Positions 9,960 to 22,768 are shown, counted from the first letter of the stretch. The stretch is 64,000 nt of DNA from Neospora caninum Liverpool (GCF_000208865.1 NC_018396.1:3219101-3283100), one strand, 5' to 3'. Numbers and translations: made by a program. Notes: generated by a model from the letters alone, not told the origin.

Positions 9960-12900
9960 CTACGAGTTGCGGTTCGCCCAGACTTTGCCTTTCTCTATAC
10001 ACAGGTGGAGGGTTTCTCGCGCCTCTTTGGCTGTTGCTAGATACTCCGTCAGGAGTTCGGGAGAGAGCGCCGTCCCCGGAAAGTCACTGCCGCCGTCGGC
10101 GCCCTTTTTCGTTTTCTTTTTCGAGATGTGGCGGACCAGTCGCTTGAGAGAGGCCAGCAGTTCGTCGACTTTCCCCCGCGTGCGAGCGTCGAGGAATGCG
10201 GCCTCAGAGAAGCTCGTCAAGAACGCAGTCAGGACACGCGCCTCCGCCGTCGCTTGGCCGGCTTCGTCTTTTTTTCCCCCCAGTGCAGAGCCGAGAGGAA
10301 AGCGCGCCGACGCGTCCTCGCTCTCAGGTGCATCGACGGACGGCGGCAGAGCTAGGCGAAGCAGAACGGGGCTCCAGCGAATCAAGGAGAAATCCTTCTT
10401 CTTGCCCTCGACCTGGACGCCGACCCAGTATCGACGCTCTTCCCCTAAAGACAGTGGCTGCACTGCGTCCACAACCTCGATTTTCTCTTCCACCGCCCGG
10501 TCGTCTTCTCGCTGCCGCGAACTGACCAGAGACACTTTTCGCGTGATCACCGCGGAAAGTGCTTCGGCCGGCGGGGTGAGGTTCCCGGGCGGTCCACCCA
10601 TCGTGGGCCGGTGTACATACACCCTAATCTCTGTGATTTCCGAGAAGGCAGGATCTGCCCCCGCTCCAGCAGCCGAGACATACAGGAAAAAGGCGCCCAA
10701 AGACTTTCGGCGAGGCGCAACTTCAATCGAAAACTCTGGGAAATACTGACGAGTGGGGAGCGGGCACGGCGACGAAGCAGTCGCCGGCGCAGCCGCGCCC
10801 GCCGGCGACGTCGCGCTGGGGCTTGGAGTCGGCGAAGACTTTGAAGAACCATTCGAAAAGGGGGACATGCCAGGAGGCACGGGAGAGGCAGAAGGGTCAG
10901 GCGGAGGAGGCGGTTGTGCCCAGCTCGGGTCGACTCGCCGCTGGTTCAGAGTTCGAATGGCCTCATCGACAGCGAGTTGAAACTGCAAAGCGCGAAGAAA
11001 AACAGAGAGGGACAAAGCCCATCCGCCAGGCCAGCGACACACGCGCCAGGGATCTGGAGCGGGGTCAGTTGAAAATTTAAAGCTAGAGCGACTGGAGAAG
11101 ACAAGAACGAACACCCGAGTGCAGAGCCGAAGTCAGAAAGTCTCTCCAAGAGAGACGAACCCATCCAAGGCCGCAAAGGCAGTCCAAGGCACACTGGACA
11201 GGAGAAAAAGAATTTGTGGGTGTGTATTTATGTGCCTATGCATGCAAACAGGCCTATACATATGCAAAACGAACACGCCAAAAGGTGCCTATCCCTCTAC
11301 AGAGCGAAGAATCGCTTCTGATTCCTTACTGCCTTGAAGGCTTCGGTGGCCTGGTGAAGCAGGTGAGGGTGGATGCTGTGGAACTTGTCGGGGTGGAGCA
11401 GAACTCGCCACTTCTTCTTCACTGCCTCCACCTGCCACGAGAGGGCGCGCAAAACGCGCACAAACAAGACAAAAGAACAGATGGGCGGACCGGCGCGCAC
11501 CAAATCTCGCCGTCCCATGACTTCTCTCGTCTTAAACAAGAAAAAACGCAAGTGAAGGACAGAATTGCTGCGTCCTGAGTCATCCTTGGATGCAGAGAGA
11601 ATCCAAAGATGAACCGAAACGCGCGTTCTCCTTCGCTTCGCTGCTTTCCGTGCTCTACTCGCCGTCTCCTCGTCTCGCGGTCCCTTCTGTCTTCTTACCA
11701 TCTGAACCGTGGCTGTCAGCGGATTGAGGCCGAGCAAGTAGAACGCGTGGGAAATGCTCCGCTGCCTAACAAGGGCCGCCAGAGCCTGCGACGAGCCGGG
11801 AAGCGCCGAGGCCAGTGCAGCAGAAGCCTCTTCTTGTTCGCGCATGCGCTCTGTCACGTAAGTGACGATCGAAGCTGCCGCACTGGCCTTCTTGAGGGCT
11901 TCTTCCTCCTGCTGTTTTCGTCGTGCCTGAGAACCAGAGAGAGGCAGGACAGACGAGCAGGGAAGGCGAGAGAAAGACTGTGGGGGAAATACGGTCATTT
12001 TTGAATTTTAGGCGCTGAGATTGCCACTGTTAACCAGCGACGGAAACGAGAGTACTGCTGAGCGGCGAGAACTGAGACGTGGAAAGATACAACAGGTCGA
12101 ACCCGAAGGGCCGCGGCGTGAGATTGGCGAGTGGATTCGAGAGGCGAAAACGCAGGGCGAGAGAAACAGCGACAGGAGACAGCCTACGCGAGGGATCGGG
12201 AGCAGCCAGCGGGGCCATAAATATATCATATTCACTTTGCACTCTCCTTCCCTACATTTTACATCGTAGACTAGCTAGATATCAGCTAGGCCTTCTCTAG
12301 TACCGCATGTGAGACTCAGTCATACAGTTTAGACTAGGAACAGAAAGAGCCGTACCCGATCTTCTCTCCACCTGGCCAAGCAGCGGTCGAATTTCGCTCG
12401 AGCTTCCGTCACCGACGCGTCGGTGGGGAAGACAAAGGGAGGAAGAAGAGGCAGACGGAGGAGCTGCGCCGTCGCGGCGATCCGAAGTTCCAGTCGCCGC
12501 TGAAGAGAAAACAGAAGGGGCATCGCAGGCAAGAGAAAACGCCGCGAGAGACTTTCCGAGGGCAGAAAGAGAAACGAAGTGAGTCGGGGAAAAGTCTGTG
12601 CCCGCGACGAGAAAACGGAGACAGCTCAGAGACGACGAGCACGAGAAACAAGAAAGGGGAGAACAAGCACAGCACGAATTTGACAAGAAACGCAGCGATA
12701 AGCAAGAAAAGTGGGCCAGGGAGCAGAAATCGAGAAAAAACGCACAGTTATACGCCTGTGTATCTTAACCGGGGCCCAACCACTCGGACAGTTCCACCCT
12801 TTTCCTTCCAAAAGCATTCGGGTTAACAAAGCACGTTTTCGTGCAGATATGAAGCTTCGCTACCTCGCTCTCTGGGAAAACGTTTAAAAGAGCGAAATAC

Positions 12901-14372
12901 TCGTACTATATGCATATGAGTATAGGTGTCTGGATCTCTGCAGAGGGGTGGACCCCTTCGAGTCCAGAGACGGTGTTCGTCCAGGTTTTTGCGTGTGGAC
13001 TGACTTCTTCTTTTGCAGCCGTTTCTTCTCCATTGTCGTCGTCGAATCCGGCGACGATAATCTCGCTCTTTTTTCTTTTCTCCTGCGCGTCGCAGCCGCT
13101 CTCTGCTGGCGAGAAGAGCATGTGCGTGAGTCCCTGGGCTTCTTCACTGGTGGAGCGAACGCGGTCGACGGTTTGCCTGCGCAGCTTCTCGAGCTCCAAG
13201 AGGAACGCTGCCCACTGTCTCACGAGTCGCATTGCGCGGCGACAGCGCTCTTTCCCGCTCACGCGCGGAGCCTGCGCCGGTTCTTCTCGCGTCCCCGAAG
13301 CGGCGCACGGAGACGAGAAGACGGACGAACTCTGCGTCAAGAGCTGGTCGATGGTGTCGAAGCGGCGAATCACACCCCGCCGCCACGCCTGGCGGCACTC
13401 TGCTGCAGACGAGAAAGAAGGGAACGAGCGCGCGACGGAAGCTGCGCAGGTCTTGCTGGCATCTCCGTCTGGCGCGGAAGCGACTGGCTGGTGTACGTAC
13501 AGCACACGCGAGAGGACGTGCGTGACGGTTTCGAGAAACTCTTCTGCGCCCAAAGCCGGGGGCCGGCGCAGGCTCTCCAGTGTCCCTAGAAGCAGGCCTG
13601 CGACGTGTGCAGCCATTTCTTGTCTCTGCCGTTGATGCGGCTGAAAAGCGCTTCCCGCGCTCTCGCACGCCTCATCATCCGACGCCGTCTCGGACTCAAG
13701 AGCCTCTCCTGGTGTCTCCTGGCCCGCCGCCTTCTCACGCCCCGGGCTCTGCTGTGCTTCCCTGCCGCCTGTCTTGCGGTGCTGTGGCGCTCCTTCCTCC
13801 TCGCCTGTTTCCAATCTGTCCGGTGCCTCCTCCGACCCCAAGCCTTCTTCCTCTTCGAAGAGCGACTTTTCTGCTGCCTCGGCGTCTCCAGTCTTCGCGT
13901 TCCTCTCGCCCTCCCTGTCGTCCCGTTCGCCGTCTTCTCTCTTCAGTGCGCCCTCGACAGTTAAGCGTCGCTTCTTCTTCACTCCCGACAAGGGGTTCGA
14001 CGCTCCCACTCTGCGTTGCAAGGCCTCGAGACGCCGGTCAGCCAAGACACAGACTGCGTGGAACATGTGCGCATACTTTGCAGGTGTATCGAGGGCCTCC
14101 GCGTCGAGGAGCAACTGATGAATCTCCGAGAAACTCAGAAAGGCGGAAAAGTCCAAACTGTCGTGACTGGAAGCGACAGACACATCCTCGGCCTGAGACT
14201 CCGGGCGCCTCCGCCCCAAGGTCTCCAACACCCGGAGACAGGCGAGCGTCGCCGCGGGCAGCGGCGGCGAGGGGGAACAGGCGCTCATTGGAGTGTCGCT
14301 GGAGGGCTTTGGGGCATCGCGGCCCCCAGGAAAGGGGGGAGAAGGCGGTCGAGCGAGAGGCGACGTCGGCAT
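9960..14372 (-). CDS. J-domain (HSP40/DnaJ) protein with long unrecognised N- and C-terminal regions
   Basis: Predicted HSP70 co-chaperone. Preferred model: exons 13005-14372, 12356-12499, 11699-11926, 11330-11431, 9960-10982, all joining in phase 0, 954 residues. The J domain (about residues 563-632) spans three exons: helix I (SHAFYLLGLNPL), helix II with HPD at 593-595 (WRVLLHPDK), and helix III completed by the next exon (TEAFKA + FQLAVDEAIRTL). The N-terminal 456 residues are acidic and low in complexity with a Leu-rich stretch; a charged coiled coil (RRKQQEEEA) precedes the J domain. After it come a proline-rich linker and a beta-rich region (FSIEVAPRR, EIRVYVHRP) I do not recognise. 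The first donor is GTCAGT. Without that splice, the large ORF ends at 12906 as a separate 488-residue protein, and an ATG at 12523 could start a 506-residue J protein. Confidence 0.7.
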
Positions 14373-17300
14373 CCTTCTCTGGGGCAAAAGCTCCGAGAGA
14401 ACGAAAAGGCGAGCCGCGGAGGCGAGGCAACGGACTGATGACTCCGAGAGAAATCCAAGAAAGACAGTCCTAGTCACAAAACAGAGGCAACCATCTTCTC
14501 TGAAGGTTTCCAAGTCCTGGCTTCGCAAAGACGAAAGGAGAAGCCGAGGGGACCGCCGTGAGAAAGGAAAGTCCGAAGCCAAGCGGGTTCCCTGTGACTC
14601 TCTACGCGAGTTTTCATCCAAGACGCACCACACACACACACAGCGTGCCTCAGCGCATGCAGATGTTTGGAGAGCTCAGATAAAGTGTGTATAGGCAAAT
14701 ACACACATAGACAGAGACGGAGGATGAGGAGTCGATAGATGTATAGGCGGGTTCACCGTCACCGCGGCAGGCTGGGCGAGAATTCCCTCTCTGCCGTTGC
14801 ATTTGAACGAAACAACCACTGACCCTCGCTTCTTGGACCGTCCAGAGGCCTCTATGGGAGCACATGCCTATTTGCATTCATATTTTCGTATCTTTAGGTA
14901 TACTATATCATGTGGGGAGTCTCGCCATGGACCGTTCCCGGTTCATGCATATCCCGGCAGACAAGTGTATGCATTTGTCTGCCTGAACTTACACAGGAGT
15001 ACCCTTGCTCGAGAAGGGGGGAACCTCAAATTTGAAGAAGAGAAATAACTTTGGATGAGGGAAGGAGGAAGTGAACTGTATGGACAGCACACACCCGCCA
15101 GGTCAGCACACAGAAGGCGCCTGGGTAGCTCTTTGTCTGAAGACAGTCGCTGTCTGTGTAAGTTTTTCTCGACGGTAGATTCAGTCCACGTACCGATGAG
15201 GATCAGACCAAGGCTGCCGGGGGTCTTTCCATTAAACGCAAAAGCAGGGGTTCGACAGACTTCGACAACTGCCAGGCTTATCGCTGGCAAAATCAACCGC
15301 AAAGCAGCACCTGGATGTCTTCTGGCAACCGGGGGGCGAGAGGGCGGTGCATTTGAGGGAAAAGGAAGACAAAGTGCATGAATAAGGGAAGGATGCGCTG
15401 AAAACGCGTGGAGACGCCCCCACGAGAGACAGAAACGTTTTCGAGGGCGTGTTTCGCCAAATTCTGGAACCCAGAAAAATCCGCACATCGTCGAGTTTTT
15501 TCTTCCCACGATAAGGGGGGAGGGTGCAGAACGGCAGGGGGGTGGCCACCGCTGGAGGCACGAGACATGCAAGGAAAAGTACGCGAGTGGCTGAGTCCTT
15601 GGCATATACAGAGGGGTAGTCGCACACCGGCCATGGAGTCAGATTTCCGCAAACGGGCACAAGACCTCCGGAAATTTTTAGTCGAGCACCAAGTGAACGG
15701 CTCTTCGCATACGACGCCTCGCGTTCCCTCCCTGGCGCCAAATGTGCGTGTGCTTTCTTCTTGGCAGACGAGTCTAGCTAACGAGGGGGCGAGGGCGCCT
15801 ACGCCATACAAGCGTTTTGGTAGTTTTCTCAGAGCACAATTCGATGTACGGAGCGCCTGTTTTAATTCTTTGGGGGTGCGTTGCGGACGTCTGAGCGATG
15901 GAAACGCGTCGAACGTAGAATGCGTTTGACGTGGAAACGTAGCGTACTGTTCAAAGAACTTTTTCCTTTGGACGCATATCTTTAGGAAACAAGGAAATCT
16001 AGATTTCGGTTTCGGATAGCACGAACAAACTGACACAGTGTTTCCCCGAGAATAATCCTAGCACACAGCTGCATTCAGAGGCAACGGGATGAATGAGCTC
16101 CTAATCAACCCGACATGCCTTTTTCAACCTGATTTGAAATACGAAACGAGTAAGGTGGACAAGTGACGAGTCTTGGTGGAACGCGAATATGAATTCAACG
16201 GAAACAAACGGCAGAATTTGGATGCGTGTGCCGTTTTCCCCCAGTCCCTCCAGCACCCCCCACGGGATAGCGCGTGCTATATCGGAGTGTCTGTGACCTA
16301 TATGAAGGAGAAGATCACAGATTTGCATGGGCGCCAGCAGCTACCAATCCCCCTGTCACGATACAACCGACACGAAGTATTTCGTTGTCGATCATGGAGG
16401 TCATCTCTTTGTGCGTATGCAGTTTGGCCCGTTATTCGGCAACCTCCTGGCCACGTATATGACTGCACGACAAAGCACCAGCCGTATTGAGTGGGGACAA
16501 AGAAAGCAGAGTAGGGAGCGAAAACGGTATATGAGTCACGTCGACTCTCTCTGGCATGACTACACCAGATGTCTCATCTACCGTACGCCATCTACACATC
16601 CTTGATGTTCCCACAAGAAACTGGAACAGAGCACGCGACGAGGAGCGCCAGTCCCACAACTTCCTAAAAGCATTCCAGGTTTGGTTATCGTTGCCCGATA
16701 CACCGTTGCTGTGCCTCATCGCCAGAGGAAATGCAGGGGTCTCCCGGGACTCCGGGAAAGCGCATGGATAAGAAACCGATCTTTCCAAAAGCAGTGGGTA
16801 CTCATGCATGCAAAAGGTGTAACCTTGACGGGGCCGGCCTCCACTTGCCAGGTGACCGAAGAGTAATACATATCTTGTGAAGGCTGCGAAGCAGGAATTG
16901 CAGACTGTCACTGAGCTGCTCAGGTGGTATCCTTTCAAACAACAGCGTACCGTTCCCAAGGCCTGAGCCCGTGACTGAACGAGGAAAAAGAAACTGGTGT
17001 CCAGCAGCGACTGTGTGGTGCGCAAATAGTATTTTTTATACTTTCCCTGTCAGGTGGGCACCACAAGGCACAACATTCCATAAAATACACGGGAGCTTTT
17101 ACGATGATGTACAGAAAAGTGAAAGATTTACTTGTGAAGAGCTGCCACAGCAGAAGTATGTTGCCCTTGAATCTTATAGAAATCGTTGTACTGGTTTTAA
17201 AATGACCGTCTGACTATGGCGACTGTCCGAAATGCGAAAAGAAGTGGATTCGTCAAACAAACGTCAAGAGCTTACAACTTCACTTGTTGGATGCATTCTT

Positions 17301-18348
17301 CCAACAGGTGTCTTCTCTGGGAGGAGCCTCCCCTCGCACCGGTGCTCTCTATTTGGGTAGACTATCTGTCTCTATATGACATCAGTGCGCCGGAAAGAGG
17401 CGTCCGTTTGCTGTTTTTCTAGAAAACTGCTACAACTGCTCTTCACTAAGCAAAGAACAACCCAGCGAGGGACAGCGGCTACATGACACCAGCTACAACG
17501 CCGCATACGTGTACGGATTCGAGCGAAAATCTCTCTATCGTTGCAGTGTGCGGTTTACTAGGAAAGTGTCCACTCCGCTCCTCGCGTCTTCTGTGCCTGT
17601 GTCAAGCTGTTTCGAGGACATGAGCCACTGTTGACTTCGAGCTGTGTCAGGTGCACCACTATACAACGAATGAAGAGTGAATGTGGCCCTGGAGTGTGCG
17701 CTCCGAACCTGGGAATCCAGAGGGGCCTACCCCTACGGTTCGTCCACTGACACATGTACGTGTTGCTACATCGTTTTTTGTAGCCAGTGCCTATTTGAAG
17801 AAAGGCGGACGAATTGTGCACCGCATACGCACTCGCGGTGTCATCGGGGGCTAAAGAAAAAGAACCATGCAAAGAAGGGAAATAACGGTTGTTCTCATCG
17901 TGTTCGGGCAGTCCGGTTTCTGCTCGGCATTTCTGGGCAGACGGGGCGATACTTGTGATGCGGCCCCTGTTGCGTCGACTCCCCGACAGAGCGGCGGTGA
18001 GGCCGGTGTTCTCGGGCCTTTAGAGAAAAACGCTCACACTCGATGAACCCGCAGATCTTTCCCCGCTTTCCGTTTCTCTGCTGCAGACCCCCCGTTGCTA
18101 CACACTGTGCGAAGAGAGCCGACACCGGCAGCGCAGAGAGAGCGCACTCTTTGCGCGACTACGATAGTAAGCAACCCATTTCCTTAAAAAACACGGTTTA
18201 TCCTCCTCTTTACCATCGTCCTAACCCCTTTTGAATTCTTCCCACATACGGGTGCGAATCTTAGGTGTTCATAGGCGCACGATATACAGACATAGATCCC
18301 CAAAAGGGACCGGAGAGAAGACACGTCAGAAAAAAGTTACAGCACTAC
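14373..18348. other. Intergenic spacer between J-domain gene and GAP45
   Basis: Nearly 4 kb between the J-domain gene start and the GAP45 stop. It holds a short CA run near 14631-14642 and one small open frame with a myristoylation-like start (16327-16605, listed separately). Otherwise I see no domain-like reading frame, RNA gene or long repeat. The parts next to the genes should hold the J-gene promoter and the GAP45 3' UTR. Confidence 0.5.
16327..16605 (+). CDS. Possible small ORF, 92 residues, MGASS start (doubtful)
   Basis: The ORF starts with a true ATG and the N-terminus MGASSYQSPC, a form compatible with N-myristoylation (G2, S at 5-6) and a nearby palmitoylatable Cys. The rest is of mixed composition with no recognised domain. 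It stands alone in a 4-kb spacer, with no splice partner that I could find. Chance occurrence is the more likely explanation; it is recorded because small dually acylated proteins are common in these parasites. Confidence 0.15.
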   Translation: MGASSYQSPCHDTTDTKYFVVDHGGHLFVRMQFGPLFGNLLATYMTARQSTSRIEWGQRKQSRERKRYMSHVDSLWHDYTRCLIYRTPSTHP

Positions 18349-19104
18349 TTAGTTCAACAAAGGCGCGTCCGACAAGTCGATTTGACGGCATATCGGGCAC
18401 GCGTTTTCATCATGTTGGTCACCTAGATCGCATCCACATCGCTTCGATACGTACTTTGCAGTCTCATCAATAGCTCCCATGTCGCAAGGAGTGATAGTGT
18501 GACCCATGACAGATCGGTCTGTAGCCGCTGCACTGCTGTGCTCTGCTACTTTTTGGGGCTGAGTCGCCATCGTCGTCTCTGAGGCGGAGTCCTCGGGGCT
18601 GGCCAACTTGTCGTACTTTTCTCTCGGGGACATTTCCTCTTGCTTCAGCGCCTCTTGCATCTGTCGTTCACGCTCGGCTGCGGCAGCAGCCTCGGCCTGG
18701 CGGCGTTCTTCCTCTTCTCTTGCTTGTCGCTCGGCTTCTTCAGCTGCAGCGCGCTCCGCTGCCAGGCGCTCCTCCTCCTTGCGCTTTGCTTCCTCAGCCT
18801 CCTTCGCTTCTTGCGCTTCGTTCTGTCGTCGCTGCGCCTCCGCGGCTTCCGCCTCCGCCGCCTGCTTTCGGGCTGCCTCTGCCTCCGCTTCCTTCCTCGC
18901 TTGTTCTTCACGTTCTCTCGCCTCGTTTTCTCTGCGTTCCGCCTCCGCTTGTTCAGCAGCCTTCCGTTCAGCTTCTCGACGGGCCTTCTCTTCGGCTTCC
19001 GCCTTCTCCTTGGCTTCGCGTTCCTGGCGCTCCTTCTCTGCGAGATCCTCCGCCTCCTTTCGGGTCGGCGTCTTGGCCGCGTTCTTCTTGCACGCGTTTC
19101 CCAT
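18349..19104 (-). CDS. GAP45: Glideosome-associated protein GAP45
   Basis: Anchors the myosin A motor complex (MyoA-MLC1-ELC, with GAP40/GAP50) between plasma membrane and inner membrane complex; needed for gliding, invasion and egress. Single exon, 251 residues; the start at 19104 lies in aaaaATGG context, and the extra upstream frame is untranslated. N-terminus MGNACKK gives the N-myristoylation Gly2 and palmitoylation Cys5. Residues about 10-160 are a Glu/Lys/Ala/Arg coiled coil. A Ser pair at 169 and 173 (LASPEDSAS) matches the T. gondii phosphosites I recall as S163/S167. The conserved C-terminal module (203-251: TPCDMGAIDETAKY, CGCDLG.QHDENAC, CRQIDLSDAPLL) binds the inner membrane complex side and has Cys at 207, 223, 225, 236 and 239. 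The C-terminus also matches Plasmodium GAP45. Confidence 0.97.
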   Translation of the reverse strand: MGNACKKNAAKTPTRKEAEDLAEKERQEREAKEKAEAEEKARREAERKAAEQAEAERRENEAREREEQARKEAEAEAARKQAAEAEAAEAQRRQNEAQEAKEAEEAKRKEEERLAAERAAAEEAERQAREEEERRQAEAAAAAERERQMQEALKQEEMSPREKYDKLASPEDSASETTMATQPQKVAEHSSAAATDRSVMGHTITPCDMGAIDETAKYVSKRCGCDLGDQHDENACPICRQIDLSDAPLLN

Positions 19105-22100
19105 TTTTCGGATCAAATCGAGTAGATGTGCGCGGGGAAAAAATTTACACCCGGCAAGCAAAAGTTGTGTGGGGGAAGAGAAACGGGGAGTCACGGCACA
19201 GGGTCGTCGCCGAAGAAAAAGCGGAAAAATATCACGATGCTCCAGGCACCGATGGTGTGTGCGTAAATTCCGAGAATGCGGGCAGGATTTGGTGCGTGCC
19301 TTTTTCTCTCTCCCGCCGGAAAGAAAACTTCTTTTTCAGTCTGAAGAACAGGATGAGACAGACCACTGAAAAATTCCGTGCCGCAGCCCGGCAGATACTC
19401 TCTTCTCGTCTCGTCTGGTCACGACTTTTCTACCTTCTTGGCCACTTTTCTACCGGGCGAAATAGCGAGCGCCTTCTCTTACGCACGCGGGCATCCGCGT
19501 GCCCGTCGATCACGCCGATGCTCTCGAAGGGAAATGACAGTGGGAACAGCCGCTCCGAGCTTGAAATGACTCTCGTGCTCGAACAAAACTGAGAAATGTT
19601 CTTTGCGAATCGGGTGGAAAGCTCTTGTTGAAAACACAAAAAACGTGAAAAGGAAAACTCGACACCACCTCTTCCCTAGCTGGAACCTCTCTGGCGACGG
19701 CCCAGCTCTTCGCTGAGGGGCGTCGCGCCGCGAGGAAGGGCAATCGCTCGCGTGCCTGAATCGACCACGCGCGCACAATCTACACACACGGACGGACTCC
19801 AAATTCTGTCAGCCAGAGAAAACAGGCGGCCTCCCGGGCGTGTCGCCGGTCGTTGGCAAGCTTTTTCCCCGAATCTGCGCATTCCAAGACCACTCTCTCG
19901 CGGCCCGAGCTCGCTCCTCGTGCTGTACCACTCCTCACTTGCTCCTACCGTCTACCGGCCTCTCTGCCCCGTCTTCTCGCGCAGAAAGAAAGGCGAAGTG
20001 TGACAAGCGCGGGGGAGAGAGACGCACAAGCCCTAGGCACCCGTGGCACACTGTCGGCGTATTTCGACGAAGAAGCGCGAGGGCAGGACGCCGAGGCACG
20101 CCCGATGGCGCCAGCCCCCGACGAAAATTTTTAGAACACCCCTGCGGCCGAAAGGAATATACTCCAGCGTTGCCCATCAACGAAATACCCGTCCTGTGCT
20201 TTTTCGTCCGCTCACACAAAACGCCGCGAAGTGACACACGAACAAAAAATCCGAGTCCTTGGAAAGGCGCGAACCTTGGGTAGTAGCTTGGCAAGCAGAC
20301 AGAATGCGGAAAACCGCCTTCGACGCCGCGTATCGTGGTGAAGCTGCTTTCTGACCGGTCACCCGGGACCGGCAAACGTGGAACCACACGGTGGGCAATC
20401 ACAAAACGGAATCCAACCGCTGCTGTTGCCATATCTTTTATATGCGCAGAAAGTGGCATCGAGGTAGCGACACGTGGGGACGGTTCTTGGGTTTTGAGCA
20501 ACGACCCATAACCAACCTATCTAGGTACGAGGAAAACACGTCAAAACCGCGGCCTCAACAGGGGAAATGCAGAGCTGGTATTCCGGGGTGAAGAAACAGA
20601 AGGCGGGGGAAACGCCCGTGTCAACTCTCGAGGCTGGAGCGTCGTGACGCAGTCGTATACACGAATAACAGGAAAACGCGCTTACCCGTCACCAAAATGT
20701 TTTCAAAATGTCGCAGCAGTGTCAACAGTTACGTCGGTTTCTGGGCCGCTTTCACATCTGTCGTCTACGGGGCATCAGGATTCACAGAGTCGACGGTCGT
20801 GCGAGTGGCAGGCGTGCACGTGCCAACAAGACCGAGAGTTTGCAAGTAAAAGCGGATTACCTGAGGAAAGCGCAAAGAGTCTGTTTACTGCAAAAGTTCC
20901 CGCACAGTAAAGACAAATTCTGTTGCCCGTACACCAGGCAAAAGCCTAGTGTCGGAGACTTACCTTCCGCTGAAAAGCAGGTGAGTCGGAAGACTCTCGA
21001 GAGACATCTCGCGAGAGCTGCGCGGCGCTCGGAATGCCACGTATTAGGCGTAGAGGAATGAAAAGCCGAGAGTTCATCTCGAACGCCCAAAATGTAGACT
21101 GGAACCAAGAGGTCCTTAAATCACCTGTTCTAGCATGCGGGAATTCCCGTAGAAGACGCGACGTATTCAAGCCTCCATGACAGACTGGTGACACGCCGTA
21201 TCAAACTGCTGCTCCCTGCGGCTGTCCTCTCTGTTGGATCTCTTCCGCAGCTGTGTCGTCGCTTCTGTTGCAGAGTTCTCTCCGTAAAGCAGAACGCCAT
21301 TGGGCCCCTAGGCTACTTACTGGAAAAATCGTGGGCTTCAAATTTCGACGCCTCGGTGTGCCTGTTCTCAAGGCAGAGATATCGGGTCACGTGTGAGGCA
21401 GTGTTGACCACTAAGCCGCGTTCGCATGATCAGAGAACCATGCACAGGTCTTAAGAGCTTGCCGTGCCGTCTGTAAGGCACATGCATGCGTACGTCCCTA
21501 TGTTCCAAAGTTGTCGACACTACTGCGTCTTCAAGTTGCCTCGTAGGCTCCTTCGAAACTTGCCCTCCGCAAACGCACTACCCCTGGCCTGGCAGGCTGC
21601 TGACACCCCGGCGCTAGGCACTGCGCCCACGTAGCAGTCATAGCGAAGTTGGACTGCGTCGTCACAGAAGAGCGAGACTGATGGCGGAAAACAGATTGGT
21701 TTCCATGATCGTCTCTGTGTGTTTTGCGTTGCTGAGTAAACAATATTTACCCAGTTCAACCCTGTATGTAACTCAGTTAATTAATGCTAGGTTTGATATT
21801 CTGTACGAACCGATGGGACGAGCGAGTGCTCCGAGAGAATCACAACCTGGGTACGCCCCTTCGCGTACACTCCTGAGCAGATTCGCGAGATTTCGTGAAT
21901 GACGGAGTGTACGAAGGTGCATTTGTGGGAAATACTCCTATTCTCTTTCTCGCCTACACTGCGCCCCGCGGTTTGTCCTCCCGCGCGAATTCCGTTCTCG
22001 CGGACACGGGTGAAGTTAACATTTGAGGGTACACCTCACGTTCCTGTTAATTGTCCCTTTATCGGGGCGGTATGCTCCCAATTTCCCGTCAGTTGGGGGA

Positions 22101-22768
22101 CCGAGTGCACGGGCGACGCCTGGCTGTGCCCGCCGCGCACGAGAGGCATTCTTTATTAGAACGGCCGTTCATTTGAAAGGAAAGACCAGAATCAAGTATC
22201 CCTAGCAGTCCTGCTCTTTTACGGTTCTTCGAGCTGACATGACGAGAGATTCCCGCCACTCGAAGAAGCAGAAAAACGCAAAGGGGTGCGAGAAAGTACA
22301 ATTCCAAGCGAAAAAAGACGCAGACTTAACCGCACGTACGTGCAAATTGTGGCATAGTATGGAATCTCGTCCGCACACCACTGTGTGCAACTACGAGGCC
22401 CCCTCAGAAAAGATACTCTGCAAGCACGATCCCCACCCGAGATACGTTCACATATCAAGCAATGTTGACAACTGTTCCACTTCTCGTATAAAAGGGCGCA
22501 TCTTTCGCGGTGCACCGCCGTGTTCAGAAAAAGATGCGTACACGGCACCAGCCTCTCTTCTCCGTTTCGGGTCAAATCGGGGCCTCACCTTTTGAGTCCC
22601 CGCCGGCACCTCCCCCCCTCTCTATCGGTGTACCACATGCCGTTCACTCCCACATCTGCAACACAGCAGATCTCGAGGCACGTCAACCTTCGCGGCGTGT
22701 GTGTCTCCTCGCCCAGTGTGTGTACCAGGTTCGGCGGACGTCCGCCCCGACTCTCAGCGAGAGAGGCG
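19105..22768. other. Spacer upstream of GAP45, downstream of RRM gene
   Basis: Contains the presumed GAP45 promoter and 5' UTR and, at the right end, the RRM gene 3' UTR. An AGAGACG heptamer at 20018-20024 matches the WGAGACG element I recall from T. gondii promoters, about 0.9 kb upstream of the GAP45 ATG; a single heptamer is weak evidence. No coding frame with domain resemblance is seen. Confidence 0.5.
20018..20024 (+). promoter_or_regulatory. WGAGACG-type element (weak candidate)
   Basis: AGAGACG matches the Toxoplasma promoter motif WGAGACG. It is one copy about 0.9 kb upstream of GAP45, and the motif is short enough to occur by chance. Confidence 0.2.

Noticed and set aside
13580..14473. 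297-codon plus-strand frame opposite the J-gene first exon
   Set aside because: Pro/Arg/Ser-rich shadow of a low-complexity exon; no domain and no supported start.
18608..19369. Long plus-strand frames opposite GAP45
   Set aside because: Ala/Ser- or Leu-rich translations produced by the repetitive coiled-coil codons on the other strand.
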